DNA from: Dyella sp. OK004
GTDB lineage: Bacteria; Pseudomonadota; Gammaproteobacteria; Xanthomonadales; Rhodanobacteraceae
DNA length: 64,000 nt
Assembly: GCF_900114495.1 (NCBI RefSeq)
Contig: NZ_FOZI01000001.1
Location: 639,469 to 703,468 of the forward strand
Reading direction: 5' to 3'
This document shows positions 1 to 7,778 of this stretch, piece by piece; the first letter of the stretch is position 1; the number at the start of each line of letters is the position of its first letter. The notes beneath the pieces were generated by a model. That model did no database searches, was not told the origin of the DNA, and saw nothing but the letters and a program-made list of their open reading frames with translations. The position numbers and the translations under genes were made by a program.

Positions 1-99
1 GCGCTCGGGTGCGGCAGCGATCAACAGGACGGCGTCTTCGCCAGCCATCTTCATCAGCTGGCGCCGACGACGGGCGAATTCGTCGGGCAGGATATTCAA
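1..99 (-). CDS. pepP: Xaa-Pro aminopeptidase, N-terminal fragment
   Basis: Only the first 33 codons lie in the window; the gene runs off the left edge. The fragment begins with a TTG codon that overlaps the TGA of the upstream ygfB gene and reads (M)NILPDEFARRRRQLMKM, followed by a stretch rich in Ala and Leu. An 'EFxxRRxxLM' opening is typical of the non-catalytic N-terminal domain of proline aminopeptidase P, which removes N-terminal residues preceding proline. The ygfB-pepP order is common in gammaproteobacteria and supports the call. The metal-binding catalytic domain is outside the window, so activity cannot be judged. The overlapping start implies translational coupling to ygfB. Confidence 0.75.
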   Translation of the reverse strand, partial: MNILPDEFARRRRQLMKMAGEDAVLLIAAAPER

Positions 100-665
100 T
101 GCACGGTGTCGCTATTGGGTTTGTTGCGGCCTCCGACGCATTCGGCGTGCAACAGCATGGCGCCGACGCGCACGAATTCATGCACTTCGATCAGGGCATC
201 TTCGTCCTCGGCTTCGTCGCCGAACTCGAACTCGGACTTGGCGATGGAACCGAGGTCATTGAGGATTTCCTGCGCATCCTCCGACAGCTTGCCGTGTTTG
301 TCCGATCCGGCCAGCCCGAACCCACCCAGGAAACCGCGACACCAGTCGACCAGCGCTTCGACACGTTCCGACAGCGGGCGATCGTCGGCGGGCAGCAGGG
401 GTTCGAAACCCAGTTCGGGGTCGGCCAGTTCGGCCTCGCTTTGCTGGACCAGACGATCCAGGAGCGCCTGGTCAAGTGGCGATGGCGTCACCGGCTCGGT
501 GCCCTCCAACTCCAGCAAGGCGAGCAGCGACTGCTTGCCGGGACGCCCGCCTGCGGACAAATAACCGCACACGGAACCGTGCAGTTCGCTGGCATCCACA
601 CCGAGTTGCAGGCGCCTTGCGACGGCGTCCAAATCCTCGTGGCCAATCAGCTCCATAGCCGCCAT
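96..665 (-). CDS. ygfB: UPF0149 family protein YgfB
   Basis: A 189-residue acidic protein of the UPF0149/YgfB family. Typical family features are the 'LHGSVCGYL' segment near residue 30, the 'WCRGFLGGFG' segment near the middle, and an acidic C-terminal half (FGDEAEDEDALIEVHEF). YgfB proteins are small cytoplasmic helical proteins; in Pseudomonas one member influences transcription of AmpDh3 and beta-lactam resistance, but the general role is unsettled. The ATG at 665 was chosen over an upstream possibility because GAGGAG (673-678 on the complement) lies seven bases before it. It is divergent from the zapB-like/zapA genes and overlaps the start of pepP, the arrangement seen in many gammaproteobacteria. 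Confidence 0.88.
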   Translation of the reverse strand: MAAMELIGHEDLDAVARRLQLGVDASELHGSVCGYLSAGGRPGKQSLLALLELEGTEPVTPSPLDQALLDRLVQQSEAELADPELGFEPLLPADDRPLSERVEALVDWCRGFLGGFGLAGSDKHGKLSEDAQEILNDLGSIAKSEFEFGDEAEDEDALIEVHEFVRVGAMLLHAECVGGRNKPNSDTVH

Positions 666-766
666 GGCGGTACTCCTCAAAGGGCAAGCAGGCAGTTTAA
701 TGCAGTGGTTGGCAAAGCGCCGAAGCACCTGCAGACTTCGCCAAACCTCCTGTTATAGTTCCTCGC

Positions 767-1006
767 ATGAGCACGCCTGATACCGTCAAGCCTGACCCCG
801 TCAAGCAAGAGATCGCCGCGCTGGGCGAGCAGCTCGACCGCCTGCTCGACATGGTGCGCCGGCTCAACGAGGAAAACCGCAGCCTGCGGCATAGCCAGGA
901 ACAACTGGCCAGCGAACGCGCCGGCCTGATGGCCCGCAATGAGCAGGCGCGCAGTCGCGTCGAGGCAATGATCCAGCGCCTGAAGGCGCTCGAGAACAAC
1001 GGCTGA
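767..1006 (+). CDS. ZapB-like coiled-coil protein (TIGR02449 type)
   Basis: A 79-residue protein that is almost entirely one coiled coil. After a short N-terminal tail, residues 12-75 carry heptad-like leucines (LGEQLDRLLDMVRRLNEENR) and no enzymatic motif. It matches the small 'TIGR02449 family' proteins encoded just before zapA, thought to act in cell division with the Z-ring like E. coli ZapB. The ATG has no Shine-Dalgarno sequence, and a TATAGT hexamer lies only seven bases upstream (754-759), so the mRNA may be leaderless or nearly so. The stop is eight bases before zapA, so the two are cotranscribed. The family call is firm; the Z-ring role is inferred from position. Confidence 0.85.
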   Translation: MSTPDTVKPDPVKQEIAALGEQLDRLLDMVRRLNEENRSLRHSQEQLASERAGLMARNEQARSRVEAMIQRLKALENNG

Positions 1007-1014
1007 GTATCCCG

Positions 1015-1320
1015 ATGAGCACTCCCAGTGAACCGGTCGCGCTGCGACTGATCGACCGCGAATTCCTGATTGCCTGCGCACCGGAAGAACGCGAGGGCCT
1101 ACTGGAGTCGGCGGCCTACCTGGACCGCAAGATGCGCGAACTTCGTGCCAACGCCAAGACACCGGGCTTCGACCGCCTGGCCGTCCTGGCGGCCATCAGC
1201 ATCACGCATGAGTTCCTGGCGCTGCGCAAGCAACACAGTGGTCATGACCAGAGCGTTAGCGACGGCTTGGCCGCGCTGCGACATAAGCTTGCTGCCGCAC
1301 TCGACGCACCCCTAAAATAG
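1015..1320 (+). CDS. zapA: Cell division protein ZapA
   Basis: A 101-residue protein matching ZapA, which binds FtsZ and bundles protofilaments at the division site. The N-terminal part (EPVALRLIDREFLIACAPEE) is the ZapA beta-hairpin domain, followed by 'AAYLDRKMRELRANAK' and a long C-terminal helix expected to form the dimer/tetramer coiled coil. Length is in the usual 90-110 range. It follows the coiled-coil ZapB-like gene by eight bases and precedes 6S RNA and fau, the highly conserved zapA-ssrS-fau order of gammaproteobacteria. This synteny is independent support for the call. Confidence 0.95.
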   Translation: MSTPSEPVALRLIDREFLIACAPEEREGLLESAAYLDRKMRELRANAKTPGFDRLAVLAAISITHEFLALRKQHSGHDQSVSDGLAALRHKLAAALDAPLK

Positions 1321-1324
1321 TCCT

Positions 1325-1516
1325 CGGCGTTTACTGCGGTGTGCGCCAGCACACTCTTACATTTGCCTTGTTCCTAAATACGGCCCCGGGTCGGCTCTTC
1401 ATCGGTTGTTGTGCATGTCCGCTGCGTGCGGAAAGCCTTGAGACCATGTGGCCCTCCCACCTGATCCATCGTGGATCAAGGTCGTTTGGTGGGCAGCGGC
1501 ATCGCGGTGAACGCCA
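1325..1516 (+). ncRNA. ssrS: 6S RNA
   Basis: About 190 nucleotides between zapA and fau, the classic 6S RNA site. The ends pair: GCGTTTACTGCGGTGT (1327-1342) can form a long closing stem with GCATCGCGGTGAACGC (1499-1514), mostly Watson-Crick with a few G-T pairs. The conserved 'GAAAGCCTTGAG' (1431-1442) corresponds to the 'GAAGCCTTAAAA' segment of E. coli 6S RNA at the same relative place. 6S RNA mimics an open promoter and sequesters sigma-70 RNA polymerase in stationary phase. The exact ends are estimated from the stem and may be off by several bases. Confidence 0.9.
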
Positions 1517-1569
1517 CCCCTTTACCGCTACGGCCGAGTTTGTTCCGACATCGGCCGGGCCCGCGGAAC

Positions 1570-1600
1570 CGCCCGCAGCAACCGCTGCGGGCGTTCTCTT
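1570..1600 (+). terminator. Rho-independent terminator after 6S RNA
   Basis: A perfect 10-bp stem CGCCCGCAGC / GCTGCGGGCG with an AACC loop (1570-1593), followed by TTCTCTT. It lies downstream of 6S RNA and immediately before the Shine-Dalgarno sequence of fau, so it probably ends the 6S precursor with some read-through into fau. Confidence 0.7.
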
Positions 1601-1616
1601 GAGGAGACGCGTCACC

Positions 1617-2237
1617 GTGGACGCCACCGCCCAGCGCCGCGAACTGCGCCAGCAGCTGGCCGAACGCCGCCGCGCACTCACGCCACCCCAGCGCATTGCC
1701 GCCGCCCAAGGGCTGCGGCGCAGCCTGGAACAACTCCCCGAATATTTCACCGATCTGCGCGTTGCCGGCTACTGGGCCAGCAACGGCGAGCTGCCGTTGA
1801 ATCTGGTGATTCCGCCCCTGGCGACGCGCGGCCAGCAGTTCCTGTTGCCGGTAATCGGCCCGGGGAAGCGCCTGCGTTTCGCCCCCTGGCAGTCCGGTGA
1901 AGAGGTCCAGCCGAACCGCTACGGCATTCCCGAGCCGGTTGCGCCCAAAGAATTGCTGGAACCGTTCCAGCTCGACCTGGTGCTGGTGCCGCTGGTGGCG
2001 TTCGACCGCCGCGGGCATCGCATTGGCTACGGCGGTGGTTATTACGACCGCGGCTTCGCCTTCCTGAAAGAACAGGTGCGCCCCACCGAACCGCTGCTGG
2101 TCGGCATCGGCTACGCCTTCCAGGAATTGCCCGAGATCGAGGCCGAGCGCTGGGACGTGCCACTCGACTACATCGCCACGGATCAGGAATTGATCGACTG
2201 CCACACCCCTGGCGAGGACGGAGAAAACCACGCATGA
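1617..2237 (+). CDS. fau: 5-formyltetrahydrofolate cyclo-ligase
   Basis: A 206-residue enzyme converting 5-formyl-THF to 5,10-methenyl-THF with ATP. The family signature is the glycine-rich 'HRIGYGGGYYDRGF' near residue 140, with the N-terminal basic 'RRELRQQLAERRRAL' substrate-binding helix and the 'LDLVLVPLVAFD' strand before it. The GTG at 1617 was chosen because GAGGAG lies ten bases upstream and because reading further upstream would enter the 6S RNA. It follows zapA and 6S RNA as in E. coli and overlaps the next gene by four bases, so the two are probably translated together. Confidence 0.93.
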   Translation: MDATAQRRELRQQLAERRRALTPPQRIAAAQGLRRSLEQLPEYFTDLRVAGYWASNGELPLNLVIPPLATRGQQFLLPVIGPGKRLRFAPWQSGEEVQPNRYGIPEPVAPKELLEPFQLDLVLVPLVAFDRRGHRIGYGGGYYDRGFAFLKEQVRPTEPLLVGIGYAFQELPEIEAERWDVPLDYIATDQELIDCHTPGEDGENHA

Positions 2238-2686
2238 ATTATTGGCTGATGAAGTCAGAGCCGGACGCGTTTTCCATTGACGACCTGAAGCGCAAGGGCC
2301 AGGAAGCCTGGGACGGTGTACGCAATTACCAGGCGCGCAATTTCATGCGCGACGGCATGCGCGTCGGCGACAAGGTGTTCTTCTATCACTCCAATTGCGA
2401 CGAGCCGGGCATCGTCGGCGTCGCGGAAGTCGCGACCGACGCTTATCCCGACCCCAGCCAGTTCAACCCCAAGAGCAAATACTTCGATTCCGCCAGCTCT
2501 CGCGACAATCCGCGCTGGATGCTGGTGGACGTGAAGTTCGTGAAGAAGCTCAAGCGCGCCATCACGCTGAAAGAGCTGCAAGCCGATCCCGCCCTGGTGG
2601 AGATGCCACTGGTGCGCAAAGGCAACCGTCTTTCGGTGATGCCGGTAGGCGCGGCCGAGTGGCGGCACATCCTCACGCTCGAATAA
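2234..2686 (+). CDS. EVE domain-containing protein
   Basis: A 150-residue, single-domain cytoplasmic protein of the EVE (PUA-like) family, related to eukaryotic thymocyte nuclear protein 1. The opening '[18 protein letters not shown]' and the following '[21 protein letters not shown]' and '[19 protein letters not shown]' segments are the most conserved parts of the family; '[12 protein letters not shown]' and '[12 protein letters not shown]' complete the domain. EVE domains are proposed to recognise modified bases in DNA or RNA; the ligand here is unknown. It overlaps fau by four bases (ATGA) and is 28 bases before rpiA, in the frequent fau-EVE-rpiA order. Confidence 0.93.
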   Translation: MNYWLMKSEPDAFSIDDLKRKGQEAWDGVRNYQARNFMRDGMRVGDKVFFYHSNCDEPGIVGVAEVATDAYPDPSQFNPKSKYFDSASSRDNPRWMLVDVKFVKKLKRAITLKELQADPALVEMPLVRKGNRLSVMPVGAAEWRHILTLE

Positions 2687-2714
2687 TTCCTTACCGATAT
2701 CCGGAACCCACTTC

Positions 2715-3356
2715 ATGAGCAACGCAAACGAAAAACGTCTGGCCGGTGAAAGCGCCATCCGCTATGTCGAGGACGGCGCCATCGTCGGCGTCGGCACTGG
2801 CTCAACGGTGGCGTTCTTCATTGATGCGCTGGCCGATCTCAGGGATCGCATCCAGGGTGCCGTGTCCAGCTCCGAGCAATCGACGACCCAGCTGAAGAAG
2901 CTCGGCATTCCGGTGCTCGATCTCAACGCCACCGGCCCCCTGTCGCTCTATGTGGATGGCGCTGACGAATGCGATCCGCACAAGCACCTGATCAAAGGTG
3001 GCGGCGCTGCGCTGACCCGCGAAAAGATCGTGGCAGCAGCGAGCGACAAGTTCGTCTGCATCATCGACTCGAGCAAGCGCGTGGATTTGCTTGGCAAGTT
3101 CCCGCTGCCGATCGAGGTGATCCCGATGGCGCGCAGCCTGGTCGGCCGCGAGATCGTCAAGCGTGGTGGCAATCCGGTGTGGCGCGATGGCGTGGTTACC
3201 GATAACGGCAACTGGATCATTGACGTGCATGGCTGGCAGATTGTCGATCCGGTCGCGCTGGAGAAGGATCTCAATCAGATCCCGGGCATCGTGACGGTCG
3301 GCCTGTTCGCGCAGCGCGCGGCGGATGTCGTGTTGATCGGCGACCGAGAGATGTAA
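2715..3356 (+). CDS. rpiA: Ribose-5-phosphate isomerase A
   Basis: A 213-residue RpiA that interconverts ribose-5-phosphate and ribulose-5-phosphate in the non-oxidative pentose phosphate pathway. All hallmarks are present in order: the phosphate loop '[16 protein letters not shown]', 'SSSEQST', the catalytic '[21 protein letters not shown]' (Asp, Glu and Lys of the active site), and '[11 protein letters not shown]'. The length is as usual (about 215-220). The gene ends the fau-EVE-rpiA run; a strong 12-bp hairpin without a T tract lies just past the stop. The partner epimerase gene rpe is also in this window, 39 kb away. Confidence 0.97.
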   Translation: MSNANEKRLAGESAIRYVEDGAIVGVGTGSTVAFFIDALADLRDRIQGAVSSSEQSTTQLKKLGIPVLDLNATGPLSLYVDGADECDPHKHLIKGGGAALTREKIVAAASDKFVCIIDSSKRVDLLGKFPLPIEVIPMARSLVGREIVKRGGNPVWRDGVVTDNGNWIIDVHGWQIVDPVALEKDLNQIPGIVTVGLFAQRAADVVLIGDREM

Positions 3357-3365
3357 TGCGACGAG

Positions 3366-3393
3366 GTCGCGTCCGCCATGCGGCGGACGCGAC
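3366..3393. terminator. Strong hairpin between convergent genes
   Basis: A perfect 12-bp stem GTCGCGTCCGCC / GGCGGACGCGAC with an ATGC loop sits between rpiA and the convergent small gene. There is no T run on either side, so it is terminator-like or an RNA-stabilising end rather than a standard intrinsic terminator. Confidence 0.45.
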
Positions 3394-3403
3394 CCATGCG
3401 GTC

Positions 3404-3691
3404 TCAATGGATGACCGCCTTGCTCATCGCCACCTGCGCGGCGAAAGCCCCCGAAATAGCGTCCCCTGCCTTGGCGTTGTTCAGCAGAACACCGTAGACA
3501 GCGTTCAATTCGCCCTGCAGCTGCTTCTTCGCCGCCGCCGAGAGCACCCCGTTCTTGCCCGGCCCCATCGGAACGATGACGTCCCACAGCGCCGGATTGC
3601 GTAGCGCCCCCAGGGCAGCAATGCCGTATTTCTCGATCAGGCCCTCAAGCGTCAGGGCCTGGTTCGGGACCACCCTCTTTCGCGTAGCCAT
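3404..3691 (-). CDS. Small conserved-looking protein of unknown function
   Basis: A 95-residue protein I do not recognise. It starts MATRKRVVPNQ with a basic N-terminus and continues with an alternating helix-like pattern rich in Ala, Gly and Leu. No signal peptide, membrane segment or metal site is visible. The ATG at 3691 was preferred to an in-frame start eight codons upstream because AAGGAGG sits just before it. A strong Shine-Dalgarno sequence and normal codon use argue for a real gene. It is convergent to rpiA and sits between rpiA and the repeat-rich region near tRNA-Gln, giving no functional hint. Confidence 0.6.
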   Translation of the reverse strand: MATRKRVVPNQALTLEGLIEKYGIAALGALRNPALWDVIVPMGPGKNGVLSAAAKKQLQGELNAVYGVLLNNAKAGDAISGAFAAQVAMSKAVIH

Positions 3692-3828
3692 GTTTGCCTC
3701 CTTGTCGCGCACCATGCGCGAGCGGCAAACGGGAACGTTACTCTGGGTGGGGGTTTCGGGGGTGTGATGGGGTTTTCGGGCAGAAACTGATGCCCTCCCC
3801 TAGCAAGAGCGGCCTTTCCAGCGTGCGG

Positions 3829-3990
3829 GACTAGGATTGTTTGCCCCATCCATGGGGCAAACCTCGCTTCGCGAGGCCAGCGCTGCGCGCTGTCCAAATT
3901 TGCTCCCGGCAAATTTGTCGAACGTGGCTCGACTCCTGTCCCCACAGCCCAAAATAAAAAAGCCCGCCGTGAAGGCGGGCTTTTTTATTT
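3829..3990. repeat. Chain of five hairpins beside tRNA-Gln, with tRNA-derived direct repeat
   Basis: The gap between the small gene (starting at 3691) and tRNA-Gln holds no credible gene; 3692-3828 shows nothing recognisable. From 3839 five inverted repeats follow one another almost without spacing: 3839-3862 (11-bp stem), 3862-3876 (CCTCGC/GCGAGG), 3878-3892 (CAGCGC/GCGCTG), 3895-3917 (CAAATTTGC/GCAAATTTG) and 3917-3933 (GTCGA/TCGAC). The 10-mer GACTAGGATT from the 3' part of tRNA-Gln (4000-4009) is repeated at 3829-3838, bracketing the chain. It looks like a small tRNA-associated repeat element; the origin is unknown. Confidence 0.6.
3955..3987. terminator. Bidirectional terminator after tRNA-Gln
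   Basis: Stem AGCCCGCC / GGCGGGCT (3961-3981) is flanked by an A run on the left and a T run on the right, so it can stop transcription from either strand. It lies three bases after the CCA end of tRNA-Gln and most likely ends that transcript. Confidence 0.85.
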
Positions 3991-4064
3991 TGGCTGGGAG
4001 ACTAGGATTCGAACCTAGATAAACGGAGTCAGAGTCCGTTGTCCTACCGTTAGACGATCTCCCA
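3991..4064 (-). tRNA. tRNA-Gln (CTG anticodon)
   Basis: A 74-nucleotide tRNA with CCA encoded. Read on the minus strand, the acceptor TGGGAGA pairs with TCTCCCA, the D stem is GTC/GAC, the anticodon stem ACGGA/TCCGT holds the loop CTCTGAC giving anticodon CTG, and the T arm is CTAGG-TTCGAAT-CCTAG. The U1-A72 type acceptor end is typical of bacterial tRNA-Gln. It lies 57 bases downstream of rpsI on the same strand and is followed directly by a terminator. Confidence 0.96.
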
Positions 4065-4121
4065 ATAACTCGCAGTACGACGCGCTCTGACCTGGGGCGT
4101 CGGACTGTCGAAGCGCGATGA

Positions 4122-4514
4122 TTAGCGCTTCGAGAACTGGGTAGCGCGACGGGCTTTGTGCAGACCGACCTTCTTACGCTCGACTTCACGGGCGTCGCGG
4201 GTCACGAAGCCAGCCTTGCGCAGCTGCGACTTCAGGCTTTCGTCGTACTCGATCAGTGCGCGAGCAATGCCGAGGCGGATCGCACCGGCCTGGCCGGTAA
4301 TGCCGCCGCCGGCGACCGTCACGTTAATGTCGAACTTGTCGGTCGCTTCGATCAACTGGAGCGGCTGACGCACGATCATGCGCGAGGTCTCACGACCGAA
4401 GAACTGGTCGAGAGTCTTGCCGTTGACAGTGATGTCGCCCTTGCCCTTGCGCAGGAACACGCGAGCGGCGGAGGTCTTGCGGCGGCCGGTGCCGTAATTC
4501 TGCTGGATCGCCAT
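4122..4514 (-). CDS. rpsI: 30S ribosomal protein S9
   Basis: A 130-residue S9 protein of the small ribosomal subunit. The sequence follows E. coli S9 closely: '[20 protein letters not shown]' at the start, '[19 protein letters not shown]' in the middle, and the invariant C-terminal basic tail ending in FSKR that reaches the ribosomal P site. Two adjacent ATG codons exist; the second (4514) fits the usual length and lies six bases after AAGGA. It follows rplM by nine bases in the standard rplM-rpsI operon. Confidence 0.98.
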   Translation of the reverse strand: MAIQQNYGTGRRKTSAARVFLRKGKGDITVNGKTLDQFFGRETSRMIVRQPLQLIEATDKFDINVTVAGGGITGQAGAIRLGIARALIEYDESLKSQLRKAGFVTRDAREVERKKVGLHKARRATQFSKR

Positions 4515-4523
4515 CATGATTCC

Positions 4524-4952
4524 TTAGAGTTCCAGCGCCTGCGGCTGCTGTGCGGTATGCGGATGCTCGGAGCCACCGTAGACCTTGAGCTTGCGGTACA
4601 TGGCGCGGCCCAGGGGGTTCTTCGGCAGCATGCCCTTCACGGCGATCTCGATCACGCGCTCCGGGTGGGTAGCCAGCAGGTCCTTCAGACTGGTGGTCTT
4701 CAGGTTGCCGACATAGCCGGTAAAACGGTGGTACTTCTTGTCGTCCAGCTTGGCACCCGTGACGGCCACCTTCTCGGCGTTGACCACGACGATGTAATCG
4801 CCGGTGTCGACGTGCGGGGTGAACTCCGGCTTGTGCTTGCCGCGCAGACGGCGGGCGATCTCGGTCGACAGACGACCGAGCGTCTTGTCCGTGGCGTCGA
4901 TCACGAACCAGTCGCGCTTGACGCTTTCCGGCTTGGCGCTGAACGTTTTCAT
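4524..4952 (-). CDS. rplM: 50S ribosomal protein L13
   Basis: A 142-residue L13, an early-assembly protein of the large ribosomal subunit; E. coli L13 is also 142 residues. Family landmarks are '[19 protein letters not shown]', '[18 protein letters not shown]', '[14 protein letters not shown]', '[20 protein letters not shown]' and 'HPHTAQQP' at the end. The ATG at 4952 gives the normal N-terminus MKTFSAKP. A promoter (5016-5045) and a leader hairpin (4971-4985) precede it. In E. coli this operon is autoregulated by L13, so the hairpin may serve that purpose here. Confidence 0.98.
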   Translation of the reverse strand: MKTFSAKPESVKRDWFVIDATDKTLGRLSTEIARRLRGKHKPEFTPHVDTGDYIVVVNAEKVAVTGAKLDDKKYHRFTGYVGNLKTTSLKDLLATHPERVIEIAVKGMLPKNPLGRAMYRKLKVYGGSEHPHTAQQPQALEL

Positions 4953-4970
4953 TTCGGAATACCTAGTCTG

Positions 4971-5045
4971 CCGCCAAAGTGGCGGTTGGCATAATCGGTG
5001 GAGCAAAGGCGCGAGATGATAGCGGAGCTTTCATCTATCGCGCAA
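4971..5045 (-). promoter_or_regulatory. rplM-rpsI promoter and leader hairpin
   Basis: On the minus strand, TTGCGC (5040-5045) and TATCAT (5016-5021) are separated by 18 bases, a good sigma-70 promoter. The expected start of transcription is near 5009, giving a leader of about 55 nucleotides. Within it CCGCC-ACTTT-GGCGG (4971-4985) forms a compact hairpin 18 bases before the rplM ATG, a plausible L13 feedback site. This is inferred from position, not from a known consensus. Confidence 0.5.
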
Positions 5046-5083
5046 GCCCACCGACCGGCGGGCTGCGAGCTGTCGATGATAGC

Positions 5084-6283
5084 ATGATCGGCATGCCCGA
5101 TGAAAAGCCCCCCATACGCATCGCGGCACTGGCCGACCAGTGCGTGCAGTGTGGTCTGTGCCTGCCGGTATGCCCTACTTATGCGCTGGACCGGAACGAG
5201 GCGGAGTCGCCGCGGGGCCGCATCGCGATCGCCGCCGCACTGGCCCGCGGGCAGGTGTCCACCACCCCTGCGCTGCGCGAGCATCTGGACCACTGCCTGG
5301 GCTGCCTGAATTGCGAAAAGGTGTGCCCGGCCAACGTGCAATATGGCGAGCTGCTGATCGAAACACGGGCCATGCTGGGCCCGTCGCCCGGGCGGCCAGA
5401 ACGCGAACTGGCGCTGATCCGCCAGCCCGCCCGCTGGCGACGCCTACGGCGGATCGCCGGATGGACCGGCTTTGCCCACTGGAAACCATTACTACAGAGT
5501 CTCTTGCCACCGGACTCACCCATGCGCGCCGCCCTGGCGCTCTGGCCCAGGCAGCCCCTGCCAAAGCAGTCACCACTGCCGCTCAGCAATCCAACTGCGG
5601 GCGAAACGGTCGCGCTCTTTCCCGGCTGTATCGCCAGCGTCGAAGACGCTGAGGCGCAGCAAGCCGCCATCACTCTATTGCGCGCCGCGGGCTACCGGGT
5701 CACCAAGTTGCCGGCCTTCTGCTGCGGCGCCATGGATTTGCACGGCGGCGACTCGGAACACGCAGCGCAGGCGGCCCGGCAGGTACGCGCCGCCTGGGAA
5801 AAGGCCGGCGCAGATCACCTGGTATCCGTCACGCCCGGGTGCATCGGCACCCTGCGCCACGCGCTGCCGGGCGCAGATGTTATCGACCCCGTCACCCTGC
5901 TCGCCTCCCGTGCCGATCGCCTGTCGTTCCGCCCGTTACCGGAACACGTCGCCGTCCATCTGCCCTGCACACAGAGCAATGTGACGCGCAGCGATACCGC
6001 ACTACTGAAATTGCTGCAGCGCGTTCCCAAACTCGACGCCAAGGCACTATCGCGCCCGCCGCACTGCTGCGGTGCCGCTGGCACCCACATGCTGGAATAC
6101 CCCGAGCGCGCCGCCCGTCTGCGTGACGAGACCCTGCGGCAGGCCGCCACCTTGGCACCGCAACGGCTGTTGTCGTCCAATATCGGTTGCCGGCTGCATC
6201 TCGCCGCCGGCATGGGCGCCGTGGGTCAAAGCTGGCCGCACCAACATCCACTCGTCCTGCTCGCTCAGCAACTGGAAACCTGA
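5084..6283 (+). CDS. (Fe-S)-binding protein, glycolate oxidase iron-sulfur subunit (GlcF)-like
   Basis: A 399-residue protein with two [4Fe-4S] ferredoxin motifs, [12 protein letters not shown] (Cys 20-30) and [12 protein letters not shown], followed by two CCG-type domains seen in heterodisulfide-reductase-like subunits (FPGC...[11 protein letters not shown] and LPC...[12 protein letters not shown]). This is the layout of GlcF/LldE-type electron-transfer subunits. No glcD or glcE partner is adjacent, so the electron donor is unknown. The start at 5084 has no clear Shine-Dalgarno sequence; the ATG at 5093 is an alternative. It is divergent from rplM and ends 11 bases before coq7, suggesting cotranscription with a quinone-biosynthesis gene. 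Confidence 0.82.
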   Translation: MIGMPDEKPPIRIAALADQCVQCGLCLPVCPTYALDRNEAESPRGRIAIAAALARGQVSTTPALREHLDHCLGCLNCEKVCPANVQYGELLIETRAMLGPSPGRPERELALIRQPARWRRLRRIAGWTGFAHWKPLLQSLLPPDSPMRAALALWPRQPLPKQSPLPLSNPTAGETVALFPGCIASVEDAEAQQAAITLLRAAGYRVTKLPAFCCGAMDLHGGDSEHAAQAARQVRAAWEKAGADHLVSVTPGCIGTLRHALPGADVIDPVTLLASRADRLSFRPLPEHVAVHLPCTQSNVTRSDTALLKLLQRVPKLDAKALSRPPHCCGAAGTHMLEYPERAARLRDETLRQAATLAPQRLLSSNIGCRLHLAAGMGAVGQSWPHQHPLVLLAQQLET

Positions 6284-6294
6284 TGGAGGCCGCC

Positions 6295-6936
6295 ATGAAC
6301 GCCCGCATCCTTTCACCCTTCGATCGCCTGTTGATCGGCCTGGAGCGCGCCCTGGAGACCGTAGCCGGCAGCCCGGAGGCGGCACGCCTCTCGCCAGCCG
6401 CCAACGTTGACGAAGCGGAGATGGACGACGCCGAACGCCGCCACGCCGCCGGCCTGATGCGCATCAACCACACCGGCGAGGTGTGCGCGCAGGCGCTCTA
6501 CGACGGCCAGGCCGCACTGGCACGCAGCGACGAGAATCGCGACCACCTGCAGCACGCCGCCGCCGAAGAAACCGACCATCTCGCCTGGTGCGCGGAGCGC
6601 CTGAAGGAACTGGACAGCCGCCCCAGCCTGCTCAACCCACTGTGGTACGCCGGTAGCTACGCCATCGGCGCACTGGCCGCACTGGCCGGCGACCCGGTCA
6701 GCCTGGGCTTTGTGGTGGAAACCGAGCGTCAGGTGGAGGCGCACCTGGAGGAGCATCTGGACCGCCTGCCGCCACAGGACGATCGCTCGCGCGCCGTGCT
6801 GGTACAGATGCAGGCCGATGAAGTGCGCCACGCCGAGAACGCAAAGGAGCGCGGCGGCATCGACCTGCCGTTCCCGATCCCCTCGCTGATGCACGCAAGC
6901 TCACTAGTCATGAAGACGATCGCCTACCGCATCTGA
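6295..6936 (+). CDS. coq7: Demethoxyubiquinone hydroxylase Coq7
   Basis: A 213-residue diiron hydroxylase that performs the last ring hydroxylation in ubiquinone synthesis. The ligand motifs are in order: '[17 protein letters not shown]' (first Glu), 'EETDHLAWC' (Glu and His), '[17 protein letters not shown]' (Glu) and '[13 protein letters not shown]' (Glu and His). This ferritin-like arrangement and length fit the proteobacterial Coq7/UbiF-replacing family. The ATG at 6295 was chosen because GGAGG lies five bases before it; an in-frame ATG at 6283 lacks one. A bidirectional terminator follows. Confidence 0.95.
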   Translation: MNARILSPFDRLLIGLERALETVAGSPEAARLSPAANVDEAEMDDAERRHAAGLMRINHTGEVCAQALYDGQAALARSDENRDHLQHAAAEETDHLAWCAERLKELDSRPSLLNPLWYAGSYAIGALAALAGDPVSLGFVVETERQVEAHLEEHLDRLPPQDDRSRAVLVQMQADEVRHAENAKERGGIDLPFPIPSLMHASSLVMKTIAYRI

Positions 6937-6960
6937 CGCAGCGCGAATCCATATACCCAT

Positions 6961-6990
6961 AAAAAAAACCCGCCTTTCGGCGGGTTTTTT
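6961..6990. terminator. Bidirectional terminator between coq7 and speD
   Basis: AAAAAACCCGCC-TTTC-GGCGGGTTTTTT makes a stem flanked by A and T runs. It ends both coq7 and the convergent speD, whose stop codon is only a few bases away. Confidence 0.9.
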
Positions 6991-6992
6991 CG

Positions 6993-7778
6993 TTACATCA
7001 GGTTGCGGCCGTGGAAGAGCTCTTCGATCTCGCGGCGCAGCAGCGACTCGATGCGCTGGCGCTCCTTGAACGAGAGATCGTCCGCATGCGCCTCGAACAG
7101 ATAGGTGTCGAGGTCGAAGTCCTTGATGTGCATCTTCGTGTGGAACATGTTTTCCTGATACACGTTCACGTCGAACATCTCGTACTTCTGGCGGATGTGC
7201 TTGGCCAGGTAGTCCTGCACCGAGTTGATCTTGTGGTCGATGAAGTGTTTCTTGCCCTTCACGTCGCGGGTGAAGCCGCGCACACGGTAATCGGTGACCA
7301 CAATGTCCGACTCGAAGCTGTCGATCAGGTAGTTCAGGGCCTTCAGCGGCGAGATCACGCCGCAGGTGGCCACGTCGATATCCGCGCGGAAGGTCGCAAT
7401 GCCGTTGTGTGGATGCGTTTCCGGGTAGGTATGGACGGTAATGTGGCTCTTGTCCATGTGCGCCACCACGGCACCGGAGATGGTGTCGCGGCCGAGTTTC
7501 TCGATCACCGGCTCCTCGGAAATGAGGATCGTGACCGATGCACCTTGCGGATCGTAGTCCTGACGCGCAATGTTGAGGATGTTGGCGCCGATGATCTCCG
7601 CCACATCCGTCAGGATCTGGGTGAGGCGATCGGCGTCATACTGCTCATCGATGTACTCGATATAGCGTTGGCGCTGTTCTTCCGACACCGCATAGCAAAT
7701 GTCGTAAATATTGAAGCTCAGGGCCTTGGTCAGGTTGTTGAAGCCTTGCAGACGCAGGCGCGGGAGTGGTTTCACCAC
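6993..7778 (-). CDS. speD: S-adenosylmethionine decarboxylase proenzyme
   Basis: A 261-residue pyruvoyl enzyme that makes the aminopropyl donor for spermidine. It follows the E. coli class of SpeD from '[20 protein letters not shown]' to '[11 protein letters not shown]'. The self-cleavage site is the Lys-Ser pair in '[14 protein letters not shown]'; Ser111 would become the pyruvoyl group. Start: two consecutive GTG codons lie at 7778 and 7775 with GGAGAG five bases upstream of the first, giving the N-terminus MVKPLPRL. A speE gene is not next to it. The gene is divergent from clp. Confidence 0.95.
   Translation of the reverse strand: MVKPLPRLRLQGFNNLTKALSFNIYDICYAVSEEQRQRYIEYIDEQYDADRLTQILTDVAEIIGANILNIARQDYDPQGASVTILISEEPVIEKLGRDTISGAVVAHMDKSHITVHTYPETHPHNGIATFRADIDVATCGVISPLKALNYLIDSFESDIVVTDYRVRGFTRDVKGKKHFIDHKINSVQDYLAKHIRQKYEMFDVNVYQENMFHTKMHIKDFDLDTYLFEAHADDLSFKERQRIESLLRREIEELFHGRNLM

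Noticed and set aside
1341-1616. Upstream extension of the fau reading frame
   Set aside because: It would read through 6S RNA; the GTG at 1617 with GAGGAG upstream fits the family length.
3652-3945. Reading frames on both strands across the hairpin chain near tRNA-Gln
   Set aside because: They are built from the inverted repeats, have no ribosome site, and overlap the terminator of tRNA-Gln.
4158-4994. Long plus-strand frame across rpsI and rplM
   Set aside because: It is the antisense shadow of two ribosomal protein genes with no ribosome site or family match.
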